The notes under the pieces: model-generated | Told to the model about the DNA's origin: nothing | Database searches by the model: none | Seen by the model: the letters and a program-made list of their open reading frames with translations, nothing else | Assembly: GCA_033297205.1 (NCBI GenBank) | Contig: MU859061.1 | Span: 310,001 to 374,000 of the forward strand | Source: Pseudoneurospora amorphoporcata | Taxonomy: Eukaryota; Ascomycota; Sordariomycetes; Sordariales; Sordariaceae | DNA: 64,000 nt | Reading direction: 5' to 3' | Part shown: positions 1-9,900 of the stretch, one piece after another | Numbering within the stretch: position 1 is the stretch's first letter | Layout of the letters: each line of letters opens with the position of its first letter | Made by a program: the position numbers and the translations under genes

Positions 1-1162
1 GATTCGTCAATTGGTCCATCAACTTATCGGGGTTAGGACACTGTCCACAACTTCGTCATTGAAGGGTCCAGAATTCGATAAGCCTCAACACACAGCCATT
101 TCATCCCTGGATCTGTTGACTACACTACCCGAACCGGATTTTCAGTCAGCAGCTGAAATGGACAGGTTGTCCAAAACACATGTACATCACAGTGGAGATA
201 AGTATCGTCGGATAGAGCGTCAGAATAGGAACATTTGGACAGATCGCATCGTGTCGGTTCGGCGTCGCGCCTTCTCGCCCGTCCGTTGATGGCGGGATTC
301 TATCCCGGCGCTACCTCTATGCTTGAGCCTCTTTACGGGTCAGGGGTAAGAAAGCGCAAACATCTGGCTGAGTGGACTTTCTCTCTCCAGTCATCGTTTT
401 GTTCACTTGGCCCCTGTTTATGCCGTGCCTGGATATCTCCAACGATGCAACGGCGGACCTAAACGGGAACATCAGATGGCCTGATGACGGATCTCTCCCG
501 ATATGCCACCGCATGATGCGGAAATAGATAACGCCCAGCTGTACGATACAAGAATATTTGAACCCTTACGACCCCCGCCCTTCTTAGAGAACCAACGAAA
601 TGGCATAATCACTCCCGCATTCCGACTTTGTGCTTCGTCGTACCGTTGTCGGTTTCCGCCGTGAACACTTGGGTTTGGGGATCGTCCGACATCGGCAAAT
701 CCGTCAGATAGTGGTGGTGGTTCAGTGAATGTCACCAGGGGATCAGTCACAACAGAAGATTCTGTTAGGACAGCACCGTCCACTGATCGAATTCGCACGC
801 ACATTCTGCGCATCATTCAGAGCCAGCGCACAGTCTTTATTCTGTCCCGCACATGGACCTCTATAGTGGCAAAAGATTTGTAATGCAAATCCTACATTTT
901 GTCGAAACCTGCAGCGCCCCAGGAAACCCTCCAGTGAATTTCTAATCCTGTGCCTATCAAATTGCAAATCCACCATCACAGTCATTCCTCGCCGTCTTGT
1001 CTTTCACAGTCTTGCAATTCCGCGGGATAACACCAACAAAGACTATACTTTCGTTTTCTTTCCATTCCCCAATTTGCTGCCCCGAATACCAGCAAAAACA
1101 GGGCCACTACAATTTCCATTCCCCCCCCAGATCGTCGTCGAACGACCCCGCCATCGACCACC
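1..1162. other. Left-edge intergenic region, upstream of DRE2
   Basis: No gene could be supported here. The open frames are short, most begin at non-ATG codons, and none gives a recognisable protein. The last 150 bases before the DRE2 start are pyrimidine-rich and CAA-rich, like a fungal 5' leader. A neighbouring gene beyond the left edge could have its UTR here. Confidence 0.5.
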
Positions 1163-2273
1163 ATGTCGCCCATAACCCTCGATTTCTCATCTGACTTCAA
1201 CCCCGCCATCACCACCGGCGCGGGGGCGTCGTCGTCTTCTGCTCACCGAACTCTCCTTGTCGCACCGCCCTCCGTCGCCTCACACGAGGAGCGCATCAGC
1301 GCCCTCTTCACCACTTACCCCCGCGACACCACCGACCTGCACATGCTCGACCGCCTCGCCGCCGGCCTTGTCACCCTGCCCCAATCCACCTACGACCTGA
1401 TACTCGTCCTGACCGACCCGGACGGCAGCCGACACGCCGAGGCCTCGGCCCTGCTCAGCAACCGCGCCGTGTGGGCGCTTCTTGTCCCCGCCCTCAAGGC
1501 CGGCGGCAAGCTGCGCAGCGAAGATGGCACCCTCGGCAGTAATAAGAGTGCGACTCCCACCCCCGAGGCCCGCGAGGCCGTGCTAGCCGGTCTCGTCGCC
1601 GGACCCGATGGGTTCACCAAGCCCGAGTACGCAGAGGAGGAAGCCGTCCCCCTGCGCTTCGGTCTCAAGAGGAAGAACAACCCCAACGCTGCTCCCGCCG
1701 TTGCACCACTCGCGCCGCAGCCCGCTGCGCAAGTAGTCACCGCCGCGCCAGCCGGCGTCGGCTTCGTCACGCTCGACCTTGACGACGACCTTGACCTGGA
1801 CGGCGAAGATGACGACGATGTTATTGATGAAGACACGCTCCTCACGGAAGCCGATCTCCATCGCCCCATCCAGCAGCCGCCCGAGTGCCAGCCCAAGCCC
1901 GGAAAGAAGAGGCGGGCGTGCAAGGACTGCACGTGCGGGCTGGCGGAGCGGCTGGAGGCGGAGGATAAGGCGCGTAGAGACAAGGCGGACCAGGCGCTCA
2001 ACACGCTCAAGCTCAAGAGCGAGGATTTGCTGGAGCTGGATCTGACGGTTCCGGGCAAGACGGGAAGCTGTGGTAGTTGTGCGCTGGGAGACGCTTTTAG
2101 GTGTGCTGGTATGTTCTTCCCACTCCCTCATCCCCTTCTTTTTATTACGTATACGTAATAACTCGTGGGCATTTGACTAACGAAATTATGTAATAGGCTG
2201 CCCATACCTAGGCCTCCCACCTTTCAAGGTCGGCGAGGAGGTGTCGATCCTCAACAACGTGCCACAGCTGTAA
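1163..2273 (+). CDS. dre2: Anamorsin-type Fe-S cluster assembly protein DRE2
   Basis: DRE2 is an electron-transfer protein of cytosolic iron-sulfur assembly; with the diflavin reductase TAH18 it feeds electrons to early steps of the pathway. Exons are 1163-2108 and 2197-2273 (88-nt intron, GTATGT donor, GACTAAC branch site), giving 340 aa. The N-terminal 150 residues resemble the family's degenerate methyltransferase-like domain. An acidic linker (DLDDDLDLDGEDDDD) follows. The C-terminal CIAPIN1 region starts near residue 240 with a first cysteine cluster ending CKDCTC (about residue 252). It closes with the twin CX2C motif, CGSC...CAGC (about residues 302-317), which the intron splits. The product ends VSILNNVPQL, typical of the family. 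The start ATG has a CCACC context. The next gene, kex1, is convergent. Confidence 0.95.
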
Positions 2274-2849
2274 GAGAGGGAGAGAAAGAGTTGAATGCAA
2301 AGAAGAAGTGGAACGAATCAGTCAGCGCCTACAACCACCTGTTTTTGAAAGGCCTGGCACACGACGATTTCGCAACAAGATACCCGACTATGAAATTTGC
2401 TTTTTAGATTCAGGATAGAGTTCGTCCTGAGATGCTTTTACGTTGGTTAAGATAAACTTTACATGATTTTGGGGCACATTCGAGATTCCAAAAGAGGTTT
2501 CAGCTATGCCCCTGGGACATGAGATTCAAGGAATATGAAATATGGGTGTGATATGTTTTTCACGCCCTCAGGGAACGGTTCAAAATGCATTTTTTTAGGT
2601 TCACAATACGATGGTTTTTACATTACTTGCATCAGCTTACAGCAAAAAGGTGTGATTAGTATTTTGTGTATACAGCCATGCTTGACTGTTGGATAGGGTG
2701 TGCTTCTGTCTATGGTGTCGACGTGTTTTCTGTATCCAGAGATACCTAACTCAAAATCTATATCAGCTTGCCTACCGACGACTTGAAAACGCCAAAAGTC
2801 CTCAAGAAAAACCAAATCAGATTTCACCCAAAAGCTACCTATCACTCTA
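2274..2849. other. Convergent 3' region between DRE2 and KEX1
   Basis: It holds the 3' untranslated regions of two convergent genes. No ORF, RNA gene or repeat is supported. It contains several AT-rich stretches (around 2440-2620) suitable for 3'-end processing. Confidence 0.5.
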
Positions 2850-4959
2850 TCACGACCTTCCAGCCTGTCCACTCGGGCCACCCTTCTCGGTCTTCCGCCC
2901 CTCCTCCTCCTCCTCTTCATCATCACTAGCACCACCAATGCTATACCTACTATCCGCATGCGGATCCTCCGGCTTGCTCAAGTGCAAATCATCCAGCTCG
3001 TTCTCATCAAAATCCTGCGCCTCCACATCCCTTCTTCCACTCCTCTTATTCCTGAACCCTTCCAGTCCCTGGCCCCTCGTCCTACCACCACCACTAACAT
3101 TCCCCTGGTGAGGTCCCGACGGGTTGGTAGAAATACTATGTCTCTCGCCCGTAGCGACGCCTATATACCCCTGCCCAGCTGTCTTTCTCCTCTCTTTCCA
3201 GACAAACCACCCCCACACGGCCGCAGCAACAATGACGATCACCAGAACCAGCTCGCCCGACTTGCGGTAGGCTTCCCACTTGGCCATCTCCAGCTTGGCC
3301 TTCTCGGCCGCTTGGTTGCTCGTGCTGTTCCCCGCTGCGCCGCCGACCGTCGTCTCGGGGAGCTTCTCGCCGTCGAGTCGCGAATCCGTGGGCTGGCCGC
3401 CAATGCTGCTGATGTCCACGCCCATGAACCGATCGAGCATGTCGCGGGTGCGCCGGGGGTAGTCGAAGGGGACCATGTGGCTGGAGTTGTAGAACAGGAC
3501 GTAAGTGAGGTTGCGCGCCTGCTGCCAGAAGCCGGCGGGTTCGCCTTCGAAGGTCCAGTCGCGCCGGGTGGCCCAGGTTCCCGGGGTGAGCTCGAAGCCT
3601 TTGCCGCCGTTCCATTGCATGTTGGAGATCAGCGCTTCGGTGCCCAGGTGGTTGCAGATGAGGTCTTCGGCGCCGGAGAAGAGCAGGATGGGCACGCCCG
3701 AGGAGAGGATGCCGGGCAACAAAGTGATGGACGGCTTGGTCTTGGGGTGGAAGTTCATACCTACCTGGCCGTTGCACTCGGTCCAGCCGGTCGACTTGTT
3801 CTCGTTGATGTTGAGCGCCTTGATGACTTCCTTCTTGCGGAGGTAGGGCGTCACGCTCTTGAGGTCGGGAGGCCAGGCCATGCCGCAGGAGGGGTAGTCG
3901 TCCTTCAGGCGGACGTCGTACATGTTGTAGCATTGTTGCTTGCCGCTAGCGCCGACGCCGCTGGCGGTCTGTTGAAGCATGTCCTGCAGAATCTCTTCGC
4001 ATTCCGGGTAGTCAATCTTGTCGGGGATTTCGGTGATTCTTAGTTGGCAGAGGCGCTGTTGATTCTCGAGCCGGGTGGCGAGGTCGGTGCCCTTCTTGAC
4101 GATACCCTTCTCGTAGGCAAACTGGAGGTAGGCGTCGTATTGCTCTTTGGGGGAGACCCAACCGTTGCCGATGAGAAGGCCAGCGAGGTTCCATTTGTGG
4201 CTGATAGGACCAGCGTTCTTGTTGCGTTCGATGATGGCTTGGGCGATGTAGGGGATGTGTTGACCGGCGTAAGACTCTCCGGCAATATAAAGCTAAGAAA
4301 TGGGTTAGACAGAACTGATCAAAAAGTTCAATGTGGCACCTACATCGTCATGCTCGTACTCGGGGAACAGAGCAAACCACCTCTCCAAAAAGGTGATAAA
4401 GTTGGCCGCCATCTCGGTCAATTCGTGGATGTAGGCGTTGGTGTCAACATAACTGAAGCCGGTACCGACGGGGTTGTCGACAAACAAGACGTTGGCGAAC
4501 TCGTTCCATGCGCCATCGTTGTATACCAAGGTGTTTTCGTCCTTCAGTCTGTAGGGGCCGATTTCCATCAAGGCGCCATCCTCGGAACTGCAACCGGGAC
4601 CACCATTTAGCCAGATAACGGTTCGTTGTTTGTTGGCGATATGCTTGTTCTGGAAGTGCCAGAAGAATAGGTTACCGTTGGTTTCGGGGGTAACTTCGAT
4701 GTGTCTTGTTGTGGCATCATGTCAGCCTGGGTATTCTCCCACATGTCGAATTCCACCGAAAAAAGCAACCGGGAACTTACCCAGCATGCATCTTCAACAG
4801 AGGACCGTCTGGTGCGCCTGGCAGATCATGGACAAAGTAATCGGCGGAGCCAGCAGCGGCAACGAAGCTGGACGTCCATGACAGGGTGAATGCCGCGATC
4901 AAGGTCGGCAGGCGTCTCCAGCTAGCCATGGACCGGCCAGCATTGGTGGTGGCGGCCAT
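2850..4959 (-). CDS. kex1: Pheromone-processing serine carboxypeptidase KEX1
   Basis: KEX1 is a membrane-bound late-Golgi serine carboxypeptidase (S10 family) that trims C-terminal Lys/Arg from peptides such as alpha-type pheromone after Kex2 cleavage. Exons on the minus strand are 4959-4781, 4704-4344 and 4292-2850, giving 660 aa with introns of 76 and 51 nt. A hydrophobic signal segment lies at residues 17-36. The catalytic triad is visible: Ser187 in GESYAG, Asp390 in SGAEDLICN and His452 in NSSHMVPF. WLNGGPGCSSEDG forms the oxyanion and substrate region. One transmembrane helix (LVLVIVIVAAAVWGWF, about residues 527-545) is followed by a 115-residue acidic cytosolic tail, as expected for KEX1 rather than vacuolar CPY. 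I chose the ATG at 4959 because the longer open frame upstream begins at TTG. It is divergent from SFM1. Confidence 0.95.
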
Positions 4960-6178
4960 GATCACCAACTGCAGTGGACTCAAGTCGCTGAGTTCAATTG
5001 TGGTGGGCAGATGGAGGTGGAGGGGGAGACAATTTGTCGCAAGTTCGGCTACCTATCACCACCGGCCACGCTCATTGGGGAGGATAGTAAAGGGCCGACA
5101 ACAAAACGGCGGAAGTTGTAGGAATTGGAAAAAGGTCGAGATGTTGCTGCTCTGCCTGAGACAGCATGAAACGGGAAAGAGGGAATCTGTCCTTGAACAA
5201 TACGACGCGGGATGAATGCCACTGCGGCACGGATAGTGGCGTTCCATTCCAGCTGGGCCTAACAGGGGGCTTATTAAGGGACCCTGTTAGTACCAAATAG
5301 CCTAACACACAGTTTTTTTGGGGGGGGTCCTGGTCCTTCCTTGTCTTCCATGCAGGTGTAGTGCATCGTGGATTGCTCGCCGTGGACGCGCAAGCCGATT
5401 CCAATTCTCCGTCACCATTGAACTTCCGGTTACCTCTATATCTCATTCTTCAGCAATAAGGTACCTCATCACGCTGGCATGAAGTCCTCTTCTGATTGAT
5501 TGAGTGTACAGAGAGCCTCTGAAGTTTCGTCGAGATGTTCAGGAACCGCATCTGGCTTTGAATAGGCCGCCCCTTATTCAGCCACTAAGACGACTGGACA
5601 GAGCGTAGACTGACTGAAGTTTTTCGACAGTTTGACAAAGAGCAACCATAGAGAGCTAGCCTTTACACAAACAAAACACCAAGGGAGAGAGTCCTGGATC
5701 CGGATATCGGCAAGACTTGAAGATCCATTCATAAGACCTGCCCAGACCAAAACAACCGAGCGACTGTTCCGTCAGCACGACTCATCTCGGCAGTCAGACT
5801 TGAGATTTACGTATATACCATTACAAGCCCTTCCACACTTCTCAGCGGAATGAGACGGCGATTAGACAAACTCACAGTGTGTGAAGTTGGTCCCTCTGGT
5901 GGCCGTCCTCTATGCCGGACCTTTGCCGTCATAGGCGGGGCCGGCTTCCAAGAATCGGGCCCGGATCACCGACCTGGATCACCGTTGCGGCATGTCTTGG
6001 CACGGCCGGGGAAGAACCCCACCAAACTCATCAGAAGCTCCACCAAGAAAATGTTAGCCTTGGCCTTGGAAGATCTCGTCCAAACACTTACACAACTTCC
6101 CTTGATATATATACCATTGGATATTTTTTTGGTCCCAGGACCCCTAACGAGCCGATCTCATAATCCAAAATCGCAGCA
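4960..6178. other. Divergent promoter region KEX1 / SFM1
   Basis: About 1.2 kb separates the two start codons. Apart from the TATA-like element near the SFM1 end and a T7G8-type homopolymer junction around 5311-5326, I see no gene or structured element. An out-of-frame ATG at 5850 opens a long frame into SFM1, but it lies well upstream of the TATA-like box and is probably not transcribed. Confidence 0.5.
6105..6112 (+). promoter_or_regulatory. TATA-like element upstream of SFM1
   Basis: The octamer TATATATA lies 67 to 74 bases before the SFM1 ATG and is followed by CCATTGG. The distance fits a core promoter with a short leader. This is judged by sequence resemblance only. Confidence 0.4.
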
Positions 6179-7119
6179 ATGGCCGCCACCACCAAGAAGA
6201 CCTACATCGTCGAGCACCTCGACGAGGAGCTGGGTCCCTGGTCCGAGCTCGAGTACCTCGCCATCGCCAAGGAATCTCAAGAAATCGGTTCCGAGTTCCA
6301 TCTGACTTCCCTGCCGCTGGGCTTCAAGGTGCCCGAGGCTCTGGCTGCCGTGCCGGGCTTCAAGGCCGAGAACCGTGGTGTGGAGGACATCTATGCTGCT
6401 AACAAGAGCAGGGTCTGCCTGCTGGATCCCGCGGCCAAGAAGGACTTGAGCCCGGCGGATGGCGAGACGTTTGATGTTTTCCTGTTTGGCGGTATTTTGG
6501 GTATGTCTTCTTCTGGCTTACATGTATTTCGGTTCATCAACAAAAAAGTGCTAACTCTGTGGTGTTATATAGGTGATGACCCCCCGAGAGGTAAAGTTAC
6601 TACTTGAACTCTCTCCAAGACTGGTTGCTAACGACCGAAACAGACAGAACTTCTGAGCTCCGCAAGAAGGGTTTCGAGGGTCGCCGCCTCGGCCCCGTTC
6701 AGATGACCACTGACACCGCTGTCCGTGTCACTCGTCTTGTTGTTGAGGGCAAGAGTAAGTTACCATTGAGATGATGCCTCATTCCTTTAGCTTTCTATGC
6801 TCTTCGCAGTTGCTCTTCAAACTTCTCAAGGGCACTTCACCGCACTCTTTTTCTTTGTGGAATTGTTGCTAACCTCTCCCAGCCCCCGTTGACAAGATCC
6901 CCTATGTTGACCACCCCGAGCTCAAGTTCAGCGAGCACGAGAGCACACAGATGCCCTTTCGTTATGTCACTGACAAGGAGGGCAAGCCAATCATGCCTGA
7001 GGCAAGTCCCTACCGGAAAGTTACTGATGAACGAATAGAAACACATAACTGACAGTTCATAGGGCATGGTCGAGCTGATCAAAAACGACACCGACAAGGC
7101 CATCGACGACATGTTCTAA
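6179..7119 (+). CDS. sfm1: SPOUT-family protein arginine methyltransferase SFM1
   Basis: Yeast Sfm1 is a SPOUT-fold, SAM-dependent methyltransferase that modifies an arginine of ribosomal protein Rps3. Five exons fit: 6179-6500, 6573-6590, 6644-6754, 6883-7001 and 7063-7119, coding 208 aa, close to the yeast length. The N-terminus (TYIVEHLDEELGPWSELEY) and the GGILGDDPPRDRTSELR segment near residue 107 are family hallmarks; the latter forms part of the SAM-binding knot. Exon 2 is an 18-nt microexon encoding the DDPPR stretch. Intron 4 (7002-7062) uses a GC donor (GCAAGT) with a TAG acceptor; splicing there restores the conserved MPEGM. The other introns are GT-AG with CTAAC-like branch sites. 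All intron phases agree, so the model is internally consistent. Confidence 0.9.
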
Positions 7120-7499
7120 ATTGTTTGCCTTGGATATCAGTGAAGAAAAGATAGAGTATATACCCAACTAAATCTGTTTATATGTTGCCCCCTCTTTCCT
7201 CAGAAGGTTCTTGAAGGAAGTATTCTCAGACTCAAGCCAGCTGTTGAGCTACCTTACTGCATGACAATAAGCTTCAGCTACCTATAAGTACCCCAAGCGG
7301 GGTTCTCCCGTCTCTTGTTATCTTATCAAAAGCTTCTAACCCCGCTGGGTATGAAACGGGGTCCAGTTGACTCGATATCGGACGATCCAGGGTCCTGATA
7401 TCTCGACAGCTTCACACTGATATATCTCTTAGCCAATTTTTAATGCCCAGAGCAACATCTCACGCGCCGACAAACAGTTTACCATAGCAGCCGCCCAAG
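7120..7499. other. Intergenic region SFM1 to DHODH homologue
   Basis: It holds the 3' UTR of SFM1 and the promoter and leader of the next same-strand gene. No ORF or RNA gene is supported. A partly repeated motif, CCCCAAGCGGGG / CCCCGCTGGGT near 7290-7355, is GC-rich amid AT-rich flanks. Confidence 0.4.
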
Positions 7500-8561
7500 A
7501 TGGAACATCCCAAACTTAACATTCACCCTCCCCTCATCAACACCCCCTGCCCCGCGGCCACCACCTTCCACGACCTCCTTGCTCTCTGGGAATGCCCTTC
7601 CACCGGCGCCATAACTACCCGCACCTCACTCATCTCCGGCTTCCCCCACGACGATGACGAAAATCTCTATATCTTCTACGACTCTACCTCTCACGCCGCC
7701 TCCTCATCCACCAACCCTTCACCTTCCCAGAGCACTTCAACTCAAAACGCCACCCTCAACACCCTCGGCTACAGCCCCCTTCCCCTCTCAACTTACCTCT
7801 CCTACGTCAGCACCATTGCCACTTCCCATTCACGTCTCAACACCCGGCCTAAAACCATAATCATTTCTGTAACTGGCTCCTCTAACGACGTAGCAGACTG
7901 CTACATGCGCATCGCCCGTCTCCAGTCAGAAATCCTCTGCGTTTCTCTCAAAGACCAAAAAGTGCCGGTGCCGCTGGCAATGGAAATCAACCTCTCCTGC
8001 CCAAACATTCCGCACCATCCTCCCCCCGCTTACTCCCGCGAAGCTTTGACTGAATATCTCGAGTCCCTCACTGGCGCTATTCAGGGCGCCGAGAAAGAAA
8101 ACCTGCCGAGGATTCCCGTGGGGCTGAAGACGCCACCGTATACTTACGAGACGCAGTTCCTGGGGTTGATGGAGGCGTTGGAGGCCTCCATGTCGTCAGC
8201 GGAGGAAGGATGTCCGATTAGCTTCATCACCGCTACCAACACCCTTGGTTCATGTCTGGCTTTTGCGGATGGAACAGTAGCGTTGCCAAGTGACTTGGGG
8301 ACGGGCGGGCTAGCCGGCGCCCCATTGCATCCCTTAGCGCTGGGGAACGTGAGGACCCTCAGAAAAATGCTGAATGACAGGGAGGAAAAGCTGGGATATC
8401 GGGTGCAGGTTATTGGCGTCGGAGGGGTGATGGATACAGCAGGGTATAGGAGGATGAGGATGATGGGAGCGGATGTGGTCGGTTTAGCCAGCGGGCTGTT
8501 GTTGAAGGGGACGGAGGTTTTTGGGGAGATTGAAAGAGGGTTGGGGAAGGATGGGTGGTGA
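7500..8561 (+). CDS. Class 1-type dihydroorotate dehydrogenase homologue
   Basis: This is a flavin (FMN) TIM-barrel protein of the dihydroorotate dehydrogenase family, 353 aa in one exon. Visible features fit the soluble class 1A type (yeast URA1, Lactococcus DHODA). INLSCPN carries Cys167 in the place of the catalytic base. VGLK has Lys210, TNTLG has Asn247 next to the pyrimidine, and VIGVGGVMDTAGY (about 305-316) and GLASGLLLKG form the FMN-phosphate loops. There is no N-terminal targeting or membrane segment, unlike the mitochondrial class 2 enzyme that is the main DHODH of most fungi. The protein has a Ser/Thr/Pro-rich insertion near residues 61-86. It could be a true orotate-forming enzyme or a paralogue with another dihydropyrimidine substrate. 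The start ATG follows GCCCAAG. Confidence 0.85.
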   Translation: MEHPKLNIHPPLINTPCPAATTFHDLLALWECPSTGAITTRTSLISGFPHDDDENLYIFYDSTSHAASSSTNPSPSQSTSTQNATLNTLGYSPLPLSTYLSYVSTIATSHSRLNTRPKTIIISVTGSSNDVADCYMRIARLQSEILCVSLKDQKVPVPLAMEINLSCPNIPHHPPPAYSREALTEYLESLTGAIQGAEKENLPRIPVGLKTPPYTYETQFLGLMEALEASMSSAEEGCPISFITATNTLGSCLAFADGTVALPSDLGTGGLAGAPLHPLALGNVRTLRKMLNDREEKLGYRVQVIGVGGVMDTAGYRRMRMMGADVVGLASGLLLKGTEVFGEIERGLGKDGW

Positions 8562-8783
8562 TGAGGTCCGGGAAAAGATCAAGGAGAGAAGAGAGGGCGG
8601 GATAGGGAAGCCGTGAGGAACTGAAAATCAGAGTGAGAGAAATGGAAACAAGGCTGGCATAGCTCCTTATCTGTTGACAGTATCCGTTGGTGAGGCGGCC
8701 AGTCCTTTTAGTCTGTGATTTCCGTGTTAAAAAGCCACTGGAAGGCATTATCGTCCAAGATTTTCCAGTCAGCCACAAAAACC

Positions 8784-8808
8784 AAAAAAAAAAAAAAAAA
8801 AAAAAAAA
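8784..8808. repeat. A25 homopolymer
   Basis: This is an uninterrupted run of 25 adenines downstream of the DHODH homologue. Its length in an assembly is often uncertain. Confidence 0.8.
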
Positions 8809-8884
8809 GAGATGTCAGCCGAAAAACAAGAAGTCTTGTTTCGACATCAAACAAAGAAAGAAAAAGGGTAAGTGGGAAAACTGC

Positions 8885-8889
8885 AAAAA
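8885..8889 (-). terminator. RNA polymerase III terminator of tRNA-Phe
   Basis: On the minus strand this is a T5 run starting 14 bases after the tRNA discriminator base, the expected Pol III stop signal. Confidence 0.7.
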
Positions 8890-8902
8890 GAAGAGAATGC
8901 GT

Positions 8903-8991
8903 TGCGGTTTGTGTGGATCGAACACACGACCTTCAGATTTATGAGTGAAGTGGACTTCAGTCTGACGCTCTCCCAACTGAGCTAAACCCGC
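8903..8991 (-). tRNA. tRNA-Phe (anticodon GAA) with a 16-nt intron
   Basis: The minus strand folds as a complete cloverleaf: acceptor GCGGGTT / AAACCGC with discriminator A, D-arm box A (TAGCTCAGTTGG), a 5-bp anticodon stem TCAGA/TCTGA, and T-arm GTGTG-TTCGATC-CACAC with box B. The anticodon GAA is at 8956-8958. A 16-nt intron (8939-8954) sits after base 37, the canonical position, and contains a TTC that can pair with the anticodon. The mature length is 73 nt without CCA, which is not encoded. Pair 5:68 is a G-A mismatch in the acceptor stem. Neurospora tRNA-Phe genes are known to carry a 16-nt intron at this place. Confidence 0.97.
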
Positions 8992-9900
8992 ATTGATGAT
9001 GAAACAGCCTTTTGATTCCATATAAGTAGTTACCCGGACTTGGCGGTTATTGTCGCTGCAAGGATGAGAGGTCATCGCCGGTGTCGTCCACCCTGCCCCT
9101 TGGATTTGAGAGGTGCTGGACATGAGCGATTATGACTCATATTCAAGTGAAGATGGGATTTGGTGGTATCTTGGAGTGCAAGGCAAAAAGAAAAGAAGCA
9201 AAACAAAAAGGACAAAAGAAGAAGGTGGCTATACCCAACAAATTGTTGAGGTGTTTGATGCTGATTCCTGACAGAAAGAAGAGAAAACTGCTCCAGCGGC
9301 CTGGGGGGCCTAGGTTGATATACACCGTGACATCCCGTTGTCCGCAGCCAGGGCAGAGTTAGGTACAGTTGGGATTGGCTGTCCCGGAAGGCGGCACACT
9401 GCAGCCTCATCCGTCACAGACACGCGTACCCAAGTATTTGACTTTGAGCGCACAATCAAGGCTCTCATCGCCGTCAATTCATCATATTAGGATAACTCCT
9501 CCGGCTCATTCGGTGAAGAGCTTCTCACACGGTAGATGGAAATGCAGATGAAAAGCAGTACAGACATGTCATGTTATAGATGCAAAACACAACAAAATGA
9601 ATGATCAAACCATCTTTCCCCGACTTGGTATTCCCAACGACTATCTCCCAGACCAAGAAACCATAACCATAGGTACCTAGAGGTACCTACCTAACTATAA
9701 GCCATGAAGCGCCAATACGCCCAACCAATCTTCCAATATCCACCACTCCCCTAAACCATTCCTCACGTGGTATAAAAAAAATACAGAAAACCCTCTTCCC
9801 TTATTCAACATGGTATGTTACGTATGTATTATACTCCAACAACAACAACCTTTCCCCCACCCAGCAATATTCCAACCATACATCCTCCGAGACCGTCAAA
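8992..9900. other. Intergenic region upstream of tRNA-Phe and 3' of MRC1
   Basis: It holds the 5' flank of the tRNA gene and the 3' UTR of MRC1 (both read leftward). No gene is supported. The short frames here are AAAG-rich or start at non-ATG codons. Confidence 0.5.

Larger units (their letters stand above)
8562..8902. other. Intergenic region with poly(A) tract between DHODH homologue and tRNA-Phe
   Basis: It contains the 3' UTR of the DHODH homologue and an A25 homopolymer at 8784-8808. No coding sequence is supported. Confidence 0.5.

Noticed and set aside
2958..4043. 361-codon plus-strand frame opposite KEX1
   Set aside because: It is a shadow of the KEX1 exon, with Ala/Val/Gly-rich translation and no domain.
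4959..4983. Longer KEX1 N-terminus starting at 4983
   Set aside because: The codon there is TTG; the first ATG in frame is at 4959 and is followed by a normal signal sequence.
5850..6305. 151-codon frame overlapping the SFM1 start
   Set aside because: It starts upstream of the likely SFM1 core promoter, is out of frame and has no family likeness.
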